From positions 10,417-74,416 of the forward strand of contig MEHQ01003342.1 of assembly GCA_008828725.1 (NCBI GenBank): a stretch of 64,000 bases of DNA, given 5' to 3'. Shown here in pieces: positions 20,804 to 33,129 of this stretch. The notes below the pieces were generated by a model. The model had not been told where the DNA came from. It ran no database searches and worked only from the letters and a program-made list of their open reading frames with translations. The stretch is from Saccharina japonica. Lineage: Eukaryota > Sar > Phaeophyceae > Laminariales > Laminariaceae. The stretch's first letter is position 1, and every line of letters begins with the position of its first letter. The translations under genes were made by a program, and so were the position numbers.

Positions 20804-23800
20804 ATGAGGGTGCTCCGTCGCCGCCCGGCAGCAGCAGTGGCTGGGTCGCTGATTTTTTTCGTCGTGCTATTGGCTCTCCCCCCAGCTACGACCGCGGTGT
20901 CTTGCTCCTCGTACGACTCGTGCGGGGCCTGTCGAGACACGTCCACGTGTCACTGGTGTCCGGACCAGCAGTGCCACGCCTTGGGAAGCCCACACGGGTG
21001 AGACGACCCTCCTTTGTCCTTGATTAGCGATAGGTGCCCTCTACAGCAGTAAGTAGCAGAATGGATAACTGTTTATATTAATACGTAGTCATCGACCCGA
21101 CGAGTTCTTGTTTCTGTAGTCTCTTCTCGCGGAAATTGGTATTTTTTCTCGTTTGGGGCGAATCTCTGCAATACGAGCCCATCTGTGCTCGCACTGCTGC
21201 TGCTGCTGCTTGTCTGCCCTCGGGTATGCGTGTGTGTATACACAGCAGCACAGGACACCTACTCAATAAGTTTGCAGTAAAAGTTCATCTGTGCTCGTAC
21301 TGCTGCTGCTTGTCTGCCCTCGGGTGTAACAAGAAACAGGAAATATGATCCAGGCTGGATTTCTTATTTGAGAGAGGGTTCTTTCTACACTAACTTCAAG
21401 ATAACGACTCCCGAATTTCTTATTTTACTCTAAATCTTAGCCCGGGCTTTCTTATTTCGTAGCCTGTTTCTTATGAGGTGTCCTGTACTACTGTACGAGT
21501 AGCCATGATCTTATAGCTCCATATATACCTGGTCATACTCGTAATGCCCGGCGTAAAGACCCTCTGCAGAAAGAAGGGTTACACGCTCTACTCGTATTAA
21601 ATAGTGCACAAAGACGATGTACATATAATACGCGTATAACAGTAATTCGAAGTACAGGTACGCGACAGATGTTAAGAATCTGATAATAAGAATTTGAGAC
21701 TGAGATTTTTGGGGGGAAATAAGAAGGCGACATCTTTGTACTGAATACAGTGTGGAACACACCCAGTCGTACATAAGAATTCCAGTCTGGCCAAAAATAA
21801 GTCGCGTATGGTACTGCTGCCTGTATGCGGAATCGTGGGCGGTCGGAAGCGTCGGCAGGTAGGAGGGTTGCTGCTGTAAACAGGCACAAGGAAGGAGCCC
21901 CCCTTTTTTTTTTTTGGTTTTCCCCCAATTTTCTTTTTCCGTCAGCTCCGACTAACTTTGCCAATGCCGCGTACTCGCCTTTTGAGAAGAAGCTCCATGA
22001 TATGAGTCTATAGCCTCTAGCGTCGAGGGGCTCACGGTATTACTACTGCAGTTTTACGTATTAATAGCTCACGTAAGGTTGAGGGTCACTACTGCTGCTG
22101 TGCACTACCTGTGCACGAGACGAACATAACCCTAACCCTACCCCTAAGCCAATCAATCACACCCAATAAATCATCGATTAACATTTGTCGCTTTGTCTGA
22201 ATATTACTGTATGCCAACCATTTTCTCGAATTACGTGGTAAAGACCATCTGTTATGGGAAAATATTTTTGGGCTCCAGGAACTGAGTTTTTGGTTCGAAA
22301 AATTTGCATTTTACTCGGCGGGACAGTCATAAAAACACCGGTAGACTCCTCAGGATGCTCCTCACAGTTTTCTGGGAGGTTTCTGAGGTAATTTTCCGTT
22401 TCTCCAGGGTCGTACGAGTAGTTTGACTGTTTGTCCATGTTGCCAGTTCCTGGGACATGTCGACTTTTTACCCAAAAATCAGCAAAAATCCATGATTTTT
22501 TGCCCCCAGTTCTGACGAACAAGACCCTCCGCTGGAAACAGAATGGTTGCTCCAAAAATCAAACTGGGAGCCTAGAAAAGCGGACAAGTACTCCAGAAAG
22601 CACTCGGAATTCTACGGGGTGGATCTTGTGGAGGGTATCGGTGTTTTTGACTGCCCAGCCGAGTACAACGGGGTGTATTGGGCCTAGAAATCAGTCCCTG
22701 GAGCCGAAAAATAATGTTTCCCGAAACAGTTGGTCCAAGCTTGACTGCAATCGTACTAAAAAAAGGTACGCTCCTTTATGTACCCTACAGAAGTGCCAAT
22801 TTTCGTTACGTTTTGTAAGGCGACAAGATGACATGTTGGTATTTTATCGCGGACGAGGGGAGAGAGAGGGCCGGCCGAACTGCCCTCGTATGCTGCTGCA
22901 ATTACCTGGTGTGCGGATTGACAGACACACTGCAAATTTCGGCGTTAAACAGTACATACCGTTCGTGTAACACTTAAGACAACACAGCTCCTATCGGACG
23001 ATTTTCAAATCTGGTTTTCTCGACAACGGGAAGAGGTGTGCTACGCCGTGTGCCCTCCCCCCCTCCCCCCTCCCCGCCCCATGTTTTGTAGAAAACCGGC
23101 TCTGAAATGCTCCGGAGCGACGCAATTTCCTCTCATTTTTCAGCGCTTCGCCCGAAAGGGAAGCACCGCCAGAGAAACGCCGAATACGCTCATTAGCAAC
23201 TCCCCAGGAGACACACAGCCGAGGGTCAACAAAGAACACCGCGGTCTTTTTTTTTTGTGTTGTTTGTTGAAAATGATCCGCAAGTTTCCTATGTAAACCG
23301 AAGACTGCGGTGCCCTGGTGTTGTATTTTGTATACGAGGGCCGCGTTTGCCCTTTCGATTAACTTTGTCGTTGTCCTCGCCTCTGCCACGACTCTCGCCC
23401 GCTTCTGTCGCCACTTTTATATGTATGTCTCTCTCTTTCTCTCTTTGTCTCTCTCTCCCCGGCGCGCTCTCGTGCAGCTGCTTCTATGGGACTTCGTGCT
23501 ACGACAACGACCAGGTGAGACTTTGCTGTGTACTGCTATTCATGCAACTGATTGTGTACTGCTGTGCTGCTGTATGTACATATTCCTCGTAATTTTGAGA
23601 CCGCTTCGGGGATAGCCTATATATACATACTATCAGCTACATACTTGGATTCAGAGCCGGACAATTATTGTACGTACGTGAAAAAAAGTTAGTCCAACCG
23701 GTAGGTCTAACGTATATAAATCTGCAAGGCTATTGTGTGAAGATCAGTAGGCCGTATTTAACTGTACGTGTAAATTTTAGTATACCTGGTACAGTATATA

Positions 23801-25743
23801 CAACTACTGCTTGTAGACCTTCTAACCCCCCCCGCGCCACCGCCGCCCACCCCCACCCCTCCCCTCCCCCATCGATCTTCGCCCCCCCAAGATCGAATCG
23901 GGCACGGCTATCCTCTACCACAAGCACACCGAGGTACACCCACCCACACCCACCCACCCACCCACCCACCCATCCACCCACTCACCCACCCGCCCCACTA
24001 TTTGAGACATGAATAACGTTAAAAAGGGATGATGATTGATGATGATGATGATGACTGATGATGATGATGATTGATGATGATGATTGATGATGATTGATGA
24101 TGATGATTGATGATGATGATTGATGATGATTGATGATGATGATTGATGATGATTGATGATGATTGATGATGATTGATGATGATTGATGATAATGATTGAT
24201 GATGATGATTATGACAGCATCGGTCGCAACACGCGGCCTGGGCTGCTGGTGTACCGTACAGGGATTTTGTTGGCCTGATGGAAGTGAAACGTGAGGAGGT
24301 ACCACTCTCTCCCGAAACACAATAAATAACGCCTGGATTACAAATTATTGTGCAAGCGGTCCCTAATGCCTTGGGACAGAGAGGTACACGATACGCGCGC
24401 AGTGTATATGATGATGATAATACTCGCAGATCATATATATGTATATATATATACGTTGCTGATGATAATACTCGCTTTTTGTGTGCACCGTAAGTTCTAT
24501 TTACTACGTATGGACACCCGTAATATATACAACCACGCACCGCTGTTGTCGGTGTTGATTTTTTTGTTTTTGCCAATTTTGTTTTTGCCTTTTTTTTCAA
24601 TTATTTTTGTCATTAAGGTGGGCTTGATGGCGTTTGAACCGGCCGTCCTTGAGGGGGGACACGTGACGGATTTGTTGCTGACCATTGCCTTCGACGGGGA
24701 GGCTTGGGAGGAGGCGCACATAGGTGAGAGCTTCTTTGCACCGCCGTGCTGTATACGTACCGATGGGCAGATGTACAGATACCTGTATATACGTGTGTCG
24801 TGTGCCTGATTACTTCTTGCCCCGTGTGTGCGCGTGCGAGGAGGGCTGGCGGTGTAGGTAGGGTGCCCCGTGTCTCGCACCTACATGTATCGCCGCTGTG
24901 TGAGAGCGCGCGTAGCAGCAGCAGCAGCACGAGTGGTGTCAGGCTGCGAACGTGTCGTTAATACCCCCTCTTGGGACTTGAGAGGGCTGACGTATCGGTA
25001 ACACATTAGCATCAGCCTCCCTCCCTTCCTTCCTCCCTTCCTTCCTTCCTTCCTTCCTTCCCCCCTTTCTTCCTTTCTTCCTGCATGGTGTTTTGGGGCT
25101 ACCGTACGAACATCAAAGTAGCGTCCCCCGGCTATATATTCGTAGGGTATTTGTTGTACCCCGGTAGGCGAGAAGGGCATCCGTTCTGTTATAGCCGATT
25201 TATGAGAGCTCCAGGTGTGATCAAAACCCGCCGGCCATGAGTAGGAAAGAAAGGGGCGCGATAATCTAGGCATGGAGGGAAGGGCAACCCCCCCCCCCCC
25301 CCCCCCCACGACCCCCCCCCACCACGAGCCACAAGATTCAGGTGCCTGCTGCTTGGCTGGTGGTGGTGGCTGGGGGTGGGCATGTGGTGTGTGATGTGTG
25401 CGTGACTTGGCTGAGCGTTTTCCAGGTAGGCATTCGGTGCACGCCAGCCCGGCGCTTTGCTCCATTATAACTTTGCTTTTCGTACAGCAGTAGTACGTAC
25501 AAGGAAATGCTTGGTATGACCTGTCTCTACAGCAGCATGTTCGCACTTTTGTGCTGTTTATACAAGCAATATCTGCCTTTCTGTCGGCGAAGACTCGACG
25601 TGCCCCGTCCCGCGGCATTCCACGGGTGCGAGTGTCTATGGTCACATGACTACGGCCATGCATGACATGAGTACACCCCGTTCCCCACCTGCTTACCGAT
25701 GCACACATCCACCCACCCCACCCACCCACCCACTCATCCACCT

Positions 25744-25789
<46 letters not shown>

Positions 25790-26734
25790 CATTACTTGCT
25801 GCATGCACGCGAACAGTGGTTTGTTTGTTTGATTGATTGATTGGTTTGATTGGTTTGGTTGGTTTGGTTGGTTTGGTTATTTGGTGTTGTTGGTCTCCAC
25901 ATTGGTTCGGTTGGATGGTTGGTTGGTTTCGGTTCGTTCGTCCGTTCGTTTTATTGGTTCGTTGTTTCGTTTAGTTGTTTTTGATTGGTAGGTTGGGGGT
26001 CTACTTTAGCACGGAGAGTGGTACAGGTGTCTGGCTATAGACATCGAGGGCGTGGTCGGTTCATACTATTTTCGTCATCGACTACGTGGCGTTACCCGGT
26101 AGCCAAAATGTAAAGAAAACACCCTCGTGACTTTCAACGAGAGCCGTGAAACACGACACTGAAACGACGATTGGTTTGAATGGTTTAATTGGTTGGTTGT
26201 TTTTTTTTGTTTTATCGGTGTTGTTGATTTGGTGGTCGGTCGGTCGGTCGGTCGATTGGTCGGTTTATTTGGTCCGTTCGTTCGTTTGTTGATCCCGTCC
26301 GTCCGTCTGTTCGCTCGTTCGTTCGTTCGTTGGTCCGTCCGTTTGTTGGTCCGCCCGTTCGCTCGGCAGGGCTGGAGTACGAGACGGGCAAGCTGGCGTT
26401 CCTCATGGACGCGACGGTGTCGGCGTCCGTGATGTGGCACGGCCTCAAAACCTACCCCTTCACCTTCTCCGTCAACAAGTACTACATCAAGGTCTCCTCC
26501 ACCACCGACTATGACCGGAGCCTGTGCAACTGCTCGCAGATGATGCAGGGGAGCCGCGAGGCGGGGCTGGCGGGGGCACTGCCCGCCCTCGCCAGCGAAG
26601 AAGCCGACGAAGAAGCAGGCGGGGCCAGGGAAACCGAGGCTGTGGGGGCGGGAGGCGCGGTGGTTTTGCCACCTGTGATGGCCGCCGCCGCCGCTGAGAA
26701 CGGTGGTGGGGCGGCGGCGGCAGTATTGCAGTAG
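20804..26734 (+). CDS. Secreted PSI-domain protein of unknown function
   Basis: Five exons (20804-20997, 23478-23514, 23892-23933, 24618-24723, 26370-26734) join in phase to give 247 residues. It opens with a basic start and a hydrophobic helix (VAGSLIFFVVLLALPPATTA), a signal peptide. A Cys-rich module follows, CSSYDSCGACRDTSTCHWC and onward to GCFYGTSCYDNDQ, spaced like a PSI (plexin-semaphorin-integrin) domain. The remainder contains GLMAFEPAVLEGGHVTDLLL and MWHGLKTYPFTFSVNKYYIK, which I cannot place in a family. It ends in an Ala/Glu/Gly-rich tail. The 42-bp exon 3 is the weakest; it rests on a C-rich tract, splice dinucleotides and phase. The protein is probably extracellular or in the secretory path. 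Intron 1 (2.5 kb) carries two MITEs. Confidence 0.7.
21325..21489 (+). mobile_element. MITE family A copy with disrupted left end
   Basis: The interior and right terminus (TGTTTCTTATGAGGTGTCCT) match the family. The outer left word AGGACACCT lies about 75 bp further left (near 21250), separated by a partial tandem duplication of CTGCTTGTCTGCCCTCGGGT (near 21205 and 21307). Confidence 0.75.
22249..22731. mobile_element. Foldback element with about 95-bp imperfect arms
   Basis: The arms 22249-22342 and 22637-22731 are inverted copies; both carry GGGAAA, GGCTCCAGG, ACTCGGC and CAGTC-AAAACACCG in the same order. The interior has no coding capacity. It lies in intron 1 of the PSI gene. Confidence 0.75.
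23936..24205. repeat. CCCA and GATGAT simple repeats
   Basis: CCCA/CCACCCAC units (23936-23997) are followed by ATGATGATTG units (24028-24205). They follow PSI exon 3 closely, inside its intron. The poly-His/Ser/Ile frames read from them are artefacts. Confidence 0.9.
25017..25082. repeat. CTTC/CTTCC microsatellite
   Basis: A pyrimidine-only run of CCTTCCTTCCTT type in the last intron of the PSI gene. Confidence 0.9.
25586..25787 (+). repeat. C-run-associated dispersed repeat, copy 1
   Basis: It shares TCCCGCGGCATT, GCGAGTGTCTATGGTCACAT and GGCCATGCATGACATGAGTA with the copies at 27733 (inverted), 29735, 30645 and 32135. A run of 43 C follows about 70 bp after the conserved part. Only the right half of the family is present here. 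Confidence 0.7.
25820..26369. repeat. GGTTGGTT / CGTTCGTT simple repeats before the last PSI exon
   Basis: Irregular TTGGTTTGG and GTTCGTTCGTCCG repeats run in two blocks. The second block reaches the last acceptor (ctcggcag, exon at 26370) and so supplies part of the branch/polypyrimidine region. Confidence 0.8.
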
Positions 26735-27732
26735 CGGCAGTAGATACTGCTGCTGTAGTAGTATTAATAGCAGAGGGGAGGGGTGGGGTGGAGTGTCGGG
26801 ATTTTTTTTTTTTTTTCTCGATTGCGATATATAGGGATTGTTGGCATTGGGGATTGGGTTTTTTGTGGTGGTGGTGGTGGTGGGAATTGTTTGTCGGTTT
26901 GAGTTGATCTAGTTTTTGGTTTTGGTTTGTTGTTTTGTGGAGGGGGAGGGGGGGGTTGCCTTGGAGAAGAGGGGAGAGGTAAGGAGAGGCAAGCAAACGT
27001 AAAACAAAATAAAAAATGACGACGACGAAAAAAGAAGGAAAAGCGCATCGTGTTTTTTCTACCAGGTATTTCATTTTTTCGTTATTTTGCCTGGTTTCGT
27101 ATATACGTGTAGTTATTTTGTACTTTTTTTGGCCTCTTCTTGCTTTTCGTTTTATGGTATTATACGTAGGGGGAAATGTATTGTGTATATATATATGCTT
27201 ATACCCCTGCGGGCCTGGCACCACCGCTGCTGTGGTATTGCAGCCCTTCGATTGGGCAGACGGGGGTTTGAACGACCCGATTAGGCACGCCTCGTTTCGG
27301 CCCTGCGAAAAATATAGGCGCACGATGGGAATTTTGCCGTAGAGCAAAGCAGGGAGACAATTTGGGGTTCGCTTACGTACGTTTATCGTCGTCCTGTTTT
27401 GATAACTGCTTGTAGTTTTTTCAATCGACGATGATGAGGATGACGACGACGATGTGTGTTCCCTTCTCACATTATTTATAGCTCATTTCCGTGAAATTTA
27501 CTTTTAATTTCTACAAGCCCGTGGTATATATTAAAAAAAAAAAACAGGCGAGTTTCGTACGTACTTCTTCCCGAGTGTTTTCGTCGGTTGGCCGGCCGGT
27601 TTGTTCGTTTTGTTGGTTTTTTTGTTGGTCGGTTGGTTCGGTGTGTTCTATTGAGCTGGCGCTTACGCACGTTTTTGAGCGGTAGAGAGCTTAGTACCTT
27701 CCTTTTTTGGAGGCAATGGTCAAGCGGGGGGA

Positions 27733-27935
27733 GATGTCGGGGGGGGGGGGGGGGTACTCATGTCAGTCGCACGGCGCGTGGCGTACGACCAATAGGCCCT
27801 CGCTTTCCCTACAATGCCGGGACGGAACACGTTGCGTTTTCACCACGCAGCAGACATTGCTTGCACCAAGCTTTGCGAAGCGCCCGTGAGGTATTGGCGA
27901 GTCGCATGGAGGGCGAGCTGCATCCTGCTTAAAGA
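27733..27935 (-). repeat. C-run-associated dispersed repeat, copy 2 (inverted)
   Basis: A full-length copy in reverse, starting with a G-run and ending GGCGAGCTGCATCCT. It shares GCTTTGCGAAGC and AATGCCGGGACGGA with the other copies. Confidence 0.75.
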
Positions 27936-29734
27936 ACGAGCCTGTGAGCGGACTGGCATAGTGGACGACAGCCTCCAATGAGTTGATTTATTTTCAAGGG
28001 GGGGGGGGGGTTATATAGGGGCACGCCTTGCCTATATAGGGACACGCCGTGCCCGTGCATTACATCGCTGCGTTTGCATACGTTTTTTTTCATGGAAGTT
28101 CTCAGCTTTTAGTCGGGCCTTGTTTTTTTTGTTTTTTTTTTGGCAAACAAGGACATTATTTGGTTGTCATTCGCGTCTACTACTATTGCTGTAGGTATCT
28201 ATCTATACATTCAGTCGTATAATACGGCAGGGGCATGGCAGTGTTGGCAGGGGTTTGTCGTGTCCTGGTTGGGATGTTTCTGCTCTGTTTCGTTTCTGGC
28301 TATAATACGAGTATATCGTCTTTTTACGGAATACAAGAAAACAAAATAGATGGGGGGAGGTGTACGTATAAGCTACTGTATGTAGCTGCGTTAGCCGTGA
28401 TCAATCACCATATGTGAATGCACGTATGTACTCGTACCAGGTAGGTATTCATTGTTACGCTGTAAGTAGTTTTGTAGATTTGGCCGTATATCGATCGTTT
28501 GTGCAGGGGGGGGGGGTCGCTCGACCACATCTTCGAGCTCGCCATAATTTAGGTTCCTCCTGTACCCGTATGGAGTGCAGAGCAAAAACACGCATAATTG
28601 CATTTTTTTTTATTGTACCTTTGACTGGAGGGGGTTTCCATGTATTTGGGAAGCGTAATTCTGTTGAAAACTGACATCCTCCTTGATTTCGCTCTTGAGA
28701 GACGCCTGAAATACATCGAGATTTTTTTTGTACAAAGAACGAACGAGGTGCATTTATCTTGTTCTCCACGATCTCGTCGTCAAAATATCAAAGACATTTT
28801 TATATGTTGTGTGGCTGATAATAAATATGTTTCGAACCAGGGGGGATAAGATCTGCGGGTTCGAGCATTATTTGCGCCGCACCTTTTGATGGTACTCGAT
28901 GGCTCGATGGTTCTCGTTTTGACAGCGGTGGTGTTGAAAGCGCATCGGCGCGGCTTATATCATAGGACAAATGTCTTTTTTTGTGTGTGGTGGAGTGGTA
29001 TGATGTCTGGTGTGTGTTTGTTTGACCGAGGTACGTACTCGTATCGATTTTTCCTGGAATGTCCCTCCTCCTTGTCCTCCAGCTCCTCCTCGATGAGAGC
29101 TTAGACCTCGACCTTGTTATTATTATGGTTGTTTGGCATGCCTCCTGTTGTGATACGCTTGAGTCTTACCACGTCTTGATTGCAACCGTCCGTGCTTGCG
29201 GCATCATCTATCTACTACGTATTATACATACCCCAATGAATGGCCTTCTTCGCGTGCTGTTCCTCGGTGCGATGGTGCTGTCTTTTTTTTGTATGTTAGA
29301 CGGCCGCGGTCATTATACAAACAAACGTTCTTCATTCAGTCCATCATGCATATGATTGAAAATGAAACAAGACGCCACGAGAAAGCAACAAAAAAAACAG
29401 CAAGCCTCTCTTGCTTTTTCTGCTACGGCTCCTCTTCTATTATTCTTATTTTGCCGAATGGGCCGACCACTGCACTACACCGACACGGCACACACCACGC
29501 GTACATCCACGGCTTTGCGGCGGTACTCTCAGGATGAAAGGTCTCGCGACACCCACCAGTTTCCCACGCCCGACAAAGACAACACACTAGCCACCTGGCA
29601 CAACGTAGGCTAAGCTGGGTACCACTGCCCCCCCCCCCCCCCCTCCCATCACCCTCGTCTCTGAAGCGATGCGTGGTCAATGGTCAAATGGCTCAGGCAA
29701 GCAACAAATTACAAATGAGTACGCTCCCCCCCGA

Positions 29735-29830
29735 ACCCAACATGCCTTCCGTCCGGCATTGTAGGGATGCGAGGGTCTATGGCCATACGACTACGGCCAT
29801 GCATGAAAATGAAGTACACCCCCCCCGCGT
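29735..29830 (+). repeat. C-run-associated dispersed repeat, copy 3 (right half)
   Basis: GGCATTGTAGGGATGCGAGG, GGCCATACGACTACGGCCAT, then GTACA and a C-run. The left half is missing. Confidence 0.7.
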
Positions 29831-30214
29831 CTCGATGTGTGGTCAATGGTCAAATGACTCAGGCAAGCAACAAAATGAGCAAAAATGAGTACGTTTGGGT
29901 CACGGGGGCGTGGTTGTCCGGGGTGGATGGTCTGGGGCTTCGGTGCGGATGCGTGGGGACAGGGCTGGCGGGGGCGAGAGTGGCCAGGAGGTGCGCTAGA
30001 GGGTTACGAGAAGAGAGGTCAGGTGCGCCGAGGCAGCGACCCCGCCCCCCCCCCCCGCCCTCCATGGTATAATATGTGTGAGAAAAGTCGGCAAGGTGCA
30101 TCATATATATGTACAATGATAGCAGAATATGTTTCGCCTGCAGCACACCAGCCACCTGGCACAACAAAGCAGGGTGCCTTCGCCCCCGCCCCCCACCCCC
30201 CCCCCTGGACGGGT

Positions 30215-31105
30215 ACCTGAGACATCCGGACATGATCGCGGAGGTCTGCAAACAGTTCGACTGTACGACTGCCGAGTACACGGGTGAGACGTTGGAAAAA
30301 TGAAAATGTGTACCGTACCATTGAGACGATGAACGCCGTCATCATAAGCGTCTACCGCCCCCGAGGAACAGGATGTGTTAGAAGAGGAAATGAGGAAAAT
30401 AGACGAATATGACATGCAGAAGTTTTGGTACACTATTAGTAGATAGTAGCGAGACAACGATCGCTATGTTAGGAGATACATGGTGGCCAAAGGAGGCGAA
30501 GCAGGAAGGGGGTAGGATTAGCAGAAAGTTTCATATATGGAAACAACGTAATGAGCGCCCAAATGTTGGAGGTGTCTCTGTTAGGAGTGTAATAGGAACG
30601 GTGCTCCGTCTCGAAAGTGATGCGTGGTCAACGGTCAAATGAGCAGGATGCAGCTCACCCCCCATGCGACTCGCCCAATACCTCACGGCGCTTCGCAAAG
30701 CTTGGTGCCAGCAATGTCTGCCTGGTTGGTGAAAACCCCACGTGCTCCGTCCCGGCATTGTAGGGATGCGAGGGTCTATGGCCATGCGACTACAGCCGTG
30801 CACGACATGAGTACACCCCCCCCCCTCCCCCTCCCCTCGCCGTGAGGAAATGTGACAAAGGTAGCGGAACCTATTGTAGAGTAGTAGTACTTCTTTTGCC
30901 CAAGCGCTATTTCTTACCAGGCACCGGTACATGAACACGCGTGTTGGTTGGCTGCAAGCTTCAGTTCTCGTATGTACAAACCAGCGTGTAACAGCAGCAG
31001 CTTGCAGCACCGGATTTGCCGGAAACACCCCTGGCTTCGCACAGCAAGGACAAAAGAGTGATATTCTACAAGAAGGAAGAGCGGAAAAAAGAACAGCAGA
31101 GCGCG
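30215..31105 (+). CDS. Possible exons of an unrecognised plus-strand gene
   Basis: Three segments read as protein between plausible splice sites. About 30228-30284 gives HPDMIAEVCKQFDCTTAEYT, ending ACG-G|gtgaga. About 30344-30430 gives ASTAPEEQDVLEEEMRKIDE and continues YDMQKFW; its phase fits the first. About 31007-31102 gives DLPETPLASHSKDKRVIFYK and continues KEERKKEQQSA before gtacca. The first intron would be only about 60 bp, which is unusual here. The opposite strand of the first segment is also open (TVELFADLRDHVRMSQ), so strand is uncertain. No family was recognised and no complete model was obtained. Confidence 0.25.
30645..30836 (+). repeat. C-run-associated dispersed repeat, copy 4
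   Basis: A nearly full-length copy starting AGGATGCAGCTCACC and ending CGACATGAGTACA plus a C-run. Confidence 0.8.
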
Positions 31106-31817
31106 GTACCAGGTATTTCTACCACGTTGCGCGTGCGCATGTATGCCCCCTCTCTCGCCAACTCTCGCCTCGCAAAGCGTCCGTCTATGTTGGCGGGTGA
31201 CATCACCCACGCGCACATGCACAATGGTCCAAAAAAGGCAAAAAAAAAAAAGGCAAAAAAAAGGGCAAAAAAACAAACAAAAAACGGTGCCGCGGTCAGG
31301 CAGCCGGCCAAACACACCAAAAAAACAACTTGGAATTTGTGTGGGATACATTTCTGCAGAAATAAAAAGGGTTATTAACCTTACATCAAGGAAAAAGCAG
31401 CAAGTTGCTACCGCTGTGTTCCTTACGTAGGTATACAGCCTCCTTGCCCGTGCGGCGCCCTTGAGTGTATTACTGTAGGTATATAGGGCGAGCAACACAG
31501 CACAGCAAAACAAAAAAAAAATGGCTTGGCATCCCCGAGGCCAAAACCAACGATACGAGAGGGAACAAAAAAACAAACACAAACAGTATGTTATATTATG
31601 TTGACACTTGAGAAGACAGGAGGACAACAATAATTAAGCGTGCCGAACAATCCCCAAACAAGCATTGTATAAAAGAATGTACGTCCACAAACACACACGA
31701 ACCCACACACAATTGTAAGCACGCACAAAGAAAAACTACATTACCTCTATCAAACCCCAAAAAAACGTCTACAGCAAGTATAGCACTCGTAGTATACCAT
31801 CCAACCCCCAAAAATGT

Positions 31818-31874
31818 CTGCAGCAACAGCAGCAGCAACAGCAGCAATAGCAGCAGCAACATCAGCACTAACAG

Positions 31875-31911
<37 letters not shown>

Positions 31912-31930
31912 CACAGCAGCAGCAGCAGTA
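31818..31930. repeat. CAG/CAA triplet repeat
   Basis: Irregular GCAGCAACAGCAGCA repeats. The Ala/Thr-rich frame across it has no other support. Confidence 0.9.
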
Positions 31931-32134
31931 CGAGCCCTATCCATCCCGCCACCGCCACCGCCACCATCACAAGACACCGCACCGCACCACACTACACTAC
32001 GCCATACCACACCACACCACACGGCACTACCGGTCAGATATGCGCGCAAGCGGCCGCTTCGCTCTGCCGACAAAACACCAGCAAAACCACTCCCGCCACC
32101 CCCCAGTCCGCCTCACAAGCGGTTCTTAGTAGAG

Positions 32135-32365
32135 GATGCAGCTCTCACCCTTCATGCGACTCTCTCCCAACAACCTCACAGCACTTCGCAGTGCTTGGTG
32201 CAAGCATTCAGTGTCTGCCTGGTTGGTGAAAATCAAACGTGCTCCGTCCCGGCATTGTACGAGGGGTGCGAGGGTCTATGGTCATACGACTACGGCCATG
32301 CACGACATGAGTACCCCCCTCCCCCCGCGACTACAGCCATCCATGACACGAGTACACCCCCCGCC
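32135..32365 (+). repeat. C-run-associated dispersed repeat, copy 5
   Basis: A full-length copy with a second partial repeat of its right end (GACTACAGCCATCCATGACA, then GAGTACACCCCC). Confidence 0.75.
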
Positions 32366-32688
32366 CAGAAAAAAAAATCCGACAACAGTGTTCTCCCAGC
32401 TTTCACGTATGAAGGGGATTCGAGTCGGTGCGTGAATTTCGCCCCCTTCTTTCCATCCCCCCTTGTCCTTTGCGATTTTTTCAATTTCTCCAATTTTCCA
32501 AAAATTGTGAATTATTTTCCAAATTCTCACTTTGTTTTTTTTCAAGTTTTCAATTCCTTCAATTTGTCCATTTTTCCAAATTTGTTGTATACGTGGACTA
32601 ACTAACTACTTCGTACCGGTGTATACACACATAAAATTACGTACCACTACTGTACAGCAGTACGAATTGGTTTCTCTATTGTTAGTAC

Positions 32689-32911
32689 ATACCGTATAAC
32701 ACGGAAGATAACACACCCCCTCGGACGATTTTCCTTGTCGATTTTCTCCACAACCAGGGGGGCACCCACAACGAAAACGGTCGTTTTGGAAAGATCTCGT
32801 CGAGATCTGTCCATAGACGCACCGCTCGGCATTCGCACTCTCTCGGTTGTCGAGAAAATGATATTGGAAAATCGTCCGAGGGGGTGTGTTATCTTCCGTG
32901 TTATACGGTAT
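32689..32911. mobile_element. MITE with a perfect 46-bp terminal inverted repeat
   Basis: Bases 32689-32734 and 32866-32911 are perfect inverted copies (outer word ATACCGTATAACACGGAAGA). The 131-bp interior has no coding capacity. A diverged left end of the same family lies at about 22950-23008 (ACATACCG ... CGGACGATTTTC). Perfect arms imply recent activity or gene conversion. No target duplication was recognised. Confidence 0.85.
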
Positions 32912-33129
32912 ATGCGCCAGTCAACAATACCGACACTATAGGTACGTACGTACGTAGCGGCAACTGACCGGCACTATTCCGCCCACACCGGCCAACCCCC
33001 TTTGTGCCAAGCGATTTCACAGGCACAACGTAACTACTATTAAGCGGGCAGCCGGCACTACGTACTCAACCGGCCCTATAGAGGGACCACTATACTACTG
33101 CTGCTGCTCCTGCGGTACTGCTAAAAGGG

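Larger units (their letters stand above)
26735..33129. other. Long repeat-rich interval between the PSI and ING genes
   Basis: The interval holds four copies of the C-run-associated repeat, repeated GCGTGGTCAATGGTCAAATG words (29675, 29840, 30612), CAG-rich DNA (31818-31930) and a TIR element (32689-32911). Weak coding-like islands occur on the plus strand (30215-31105) and on the minus strand near 29100 and 28930 (EEELEDKEEGHSRKNRYEY; NHRAIEYHQKVRRK before a stop). No gene family could be recognised. Confidence 0.45.

Noticed and set aside
24019-24600. His/Ser/Ile-rich frames
   Set aside because: Translations of a GATGAT repeat inside a PSI-gene intron.
28880-29110. Minus-strand exons EEELEDKEEGHSR and NHRAIEYHQKVRRK
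   Set aside because: Too short, with weak acceptors and no link to each other or to a family; kept only as a note in the interval description.
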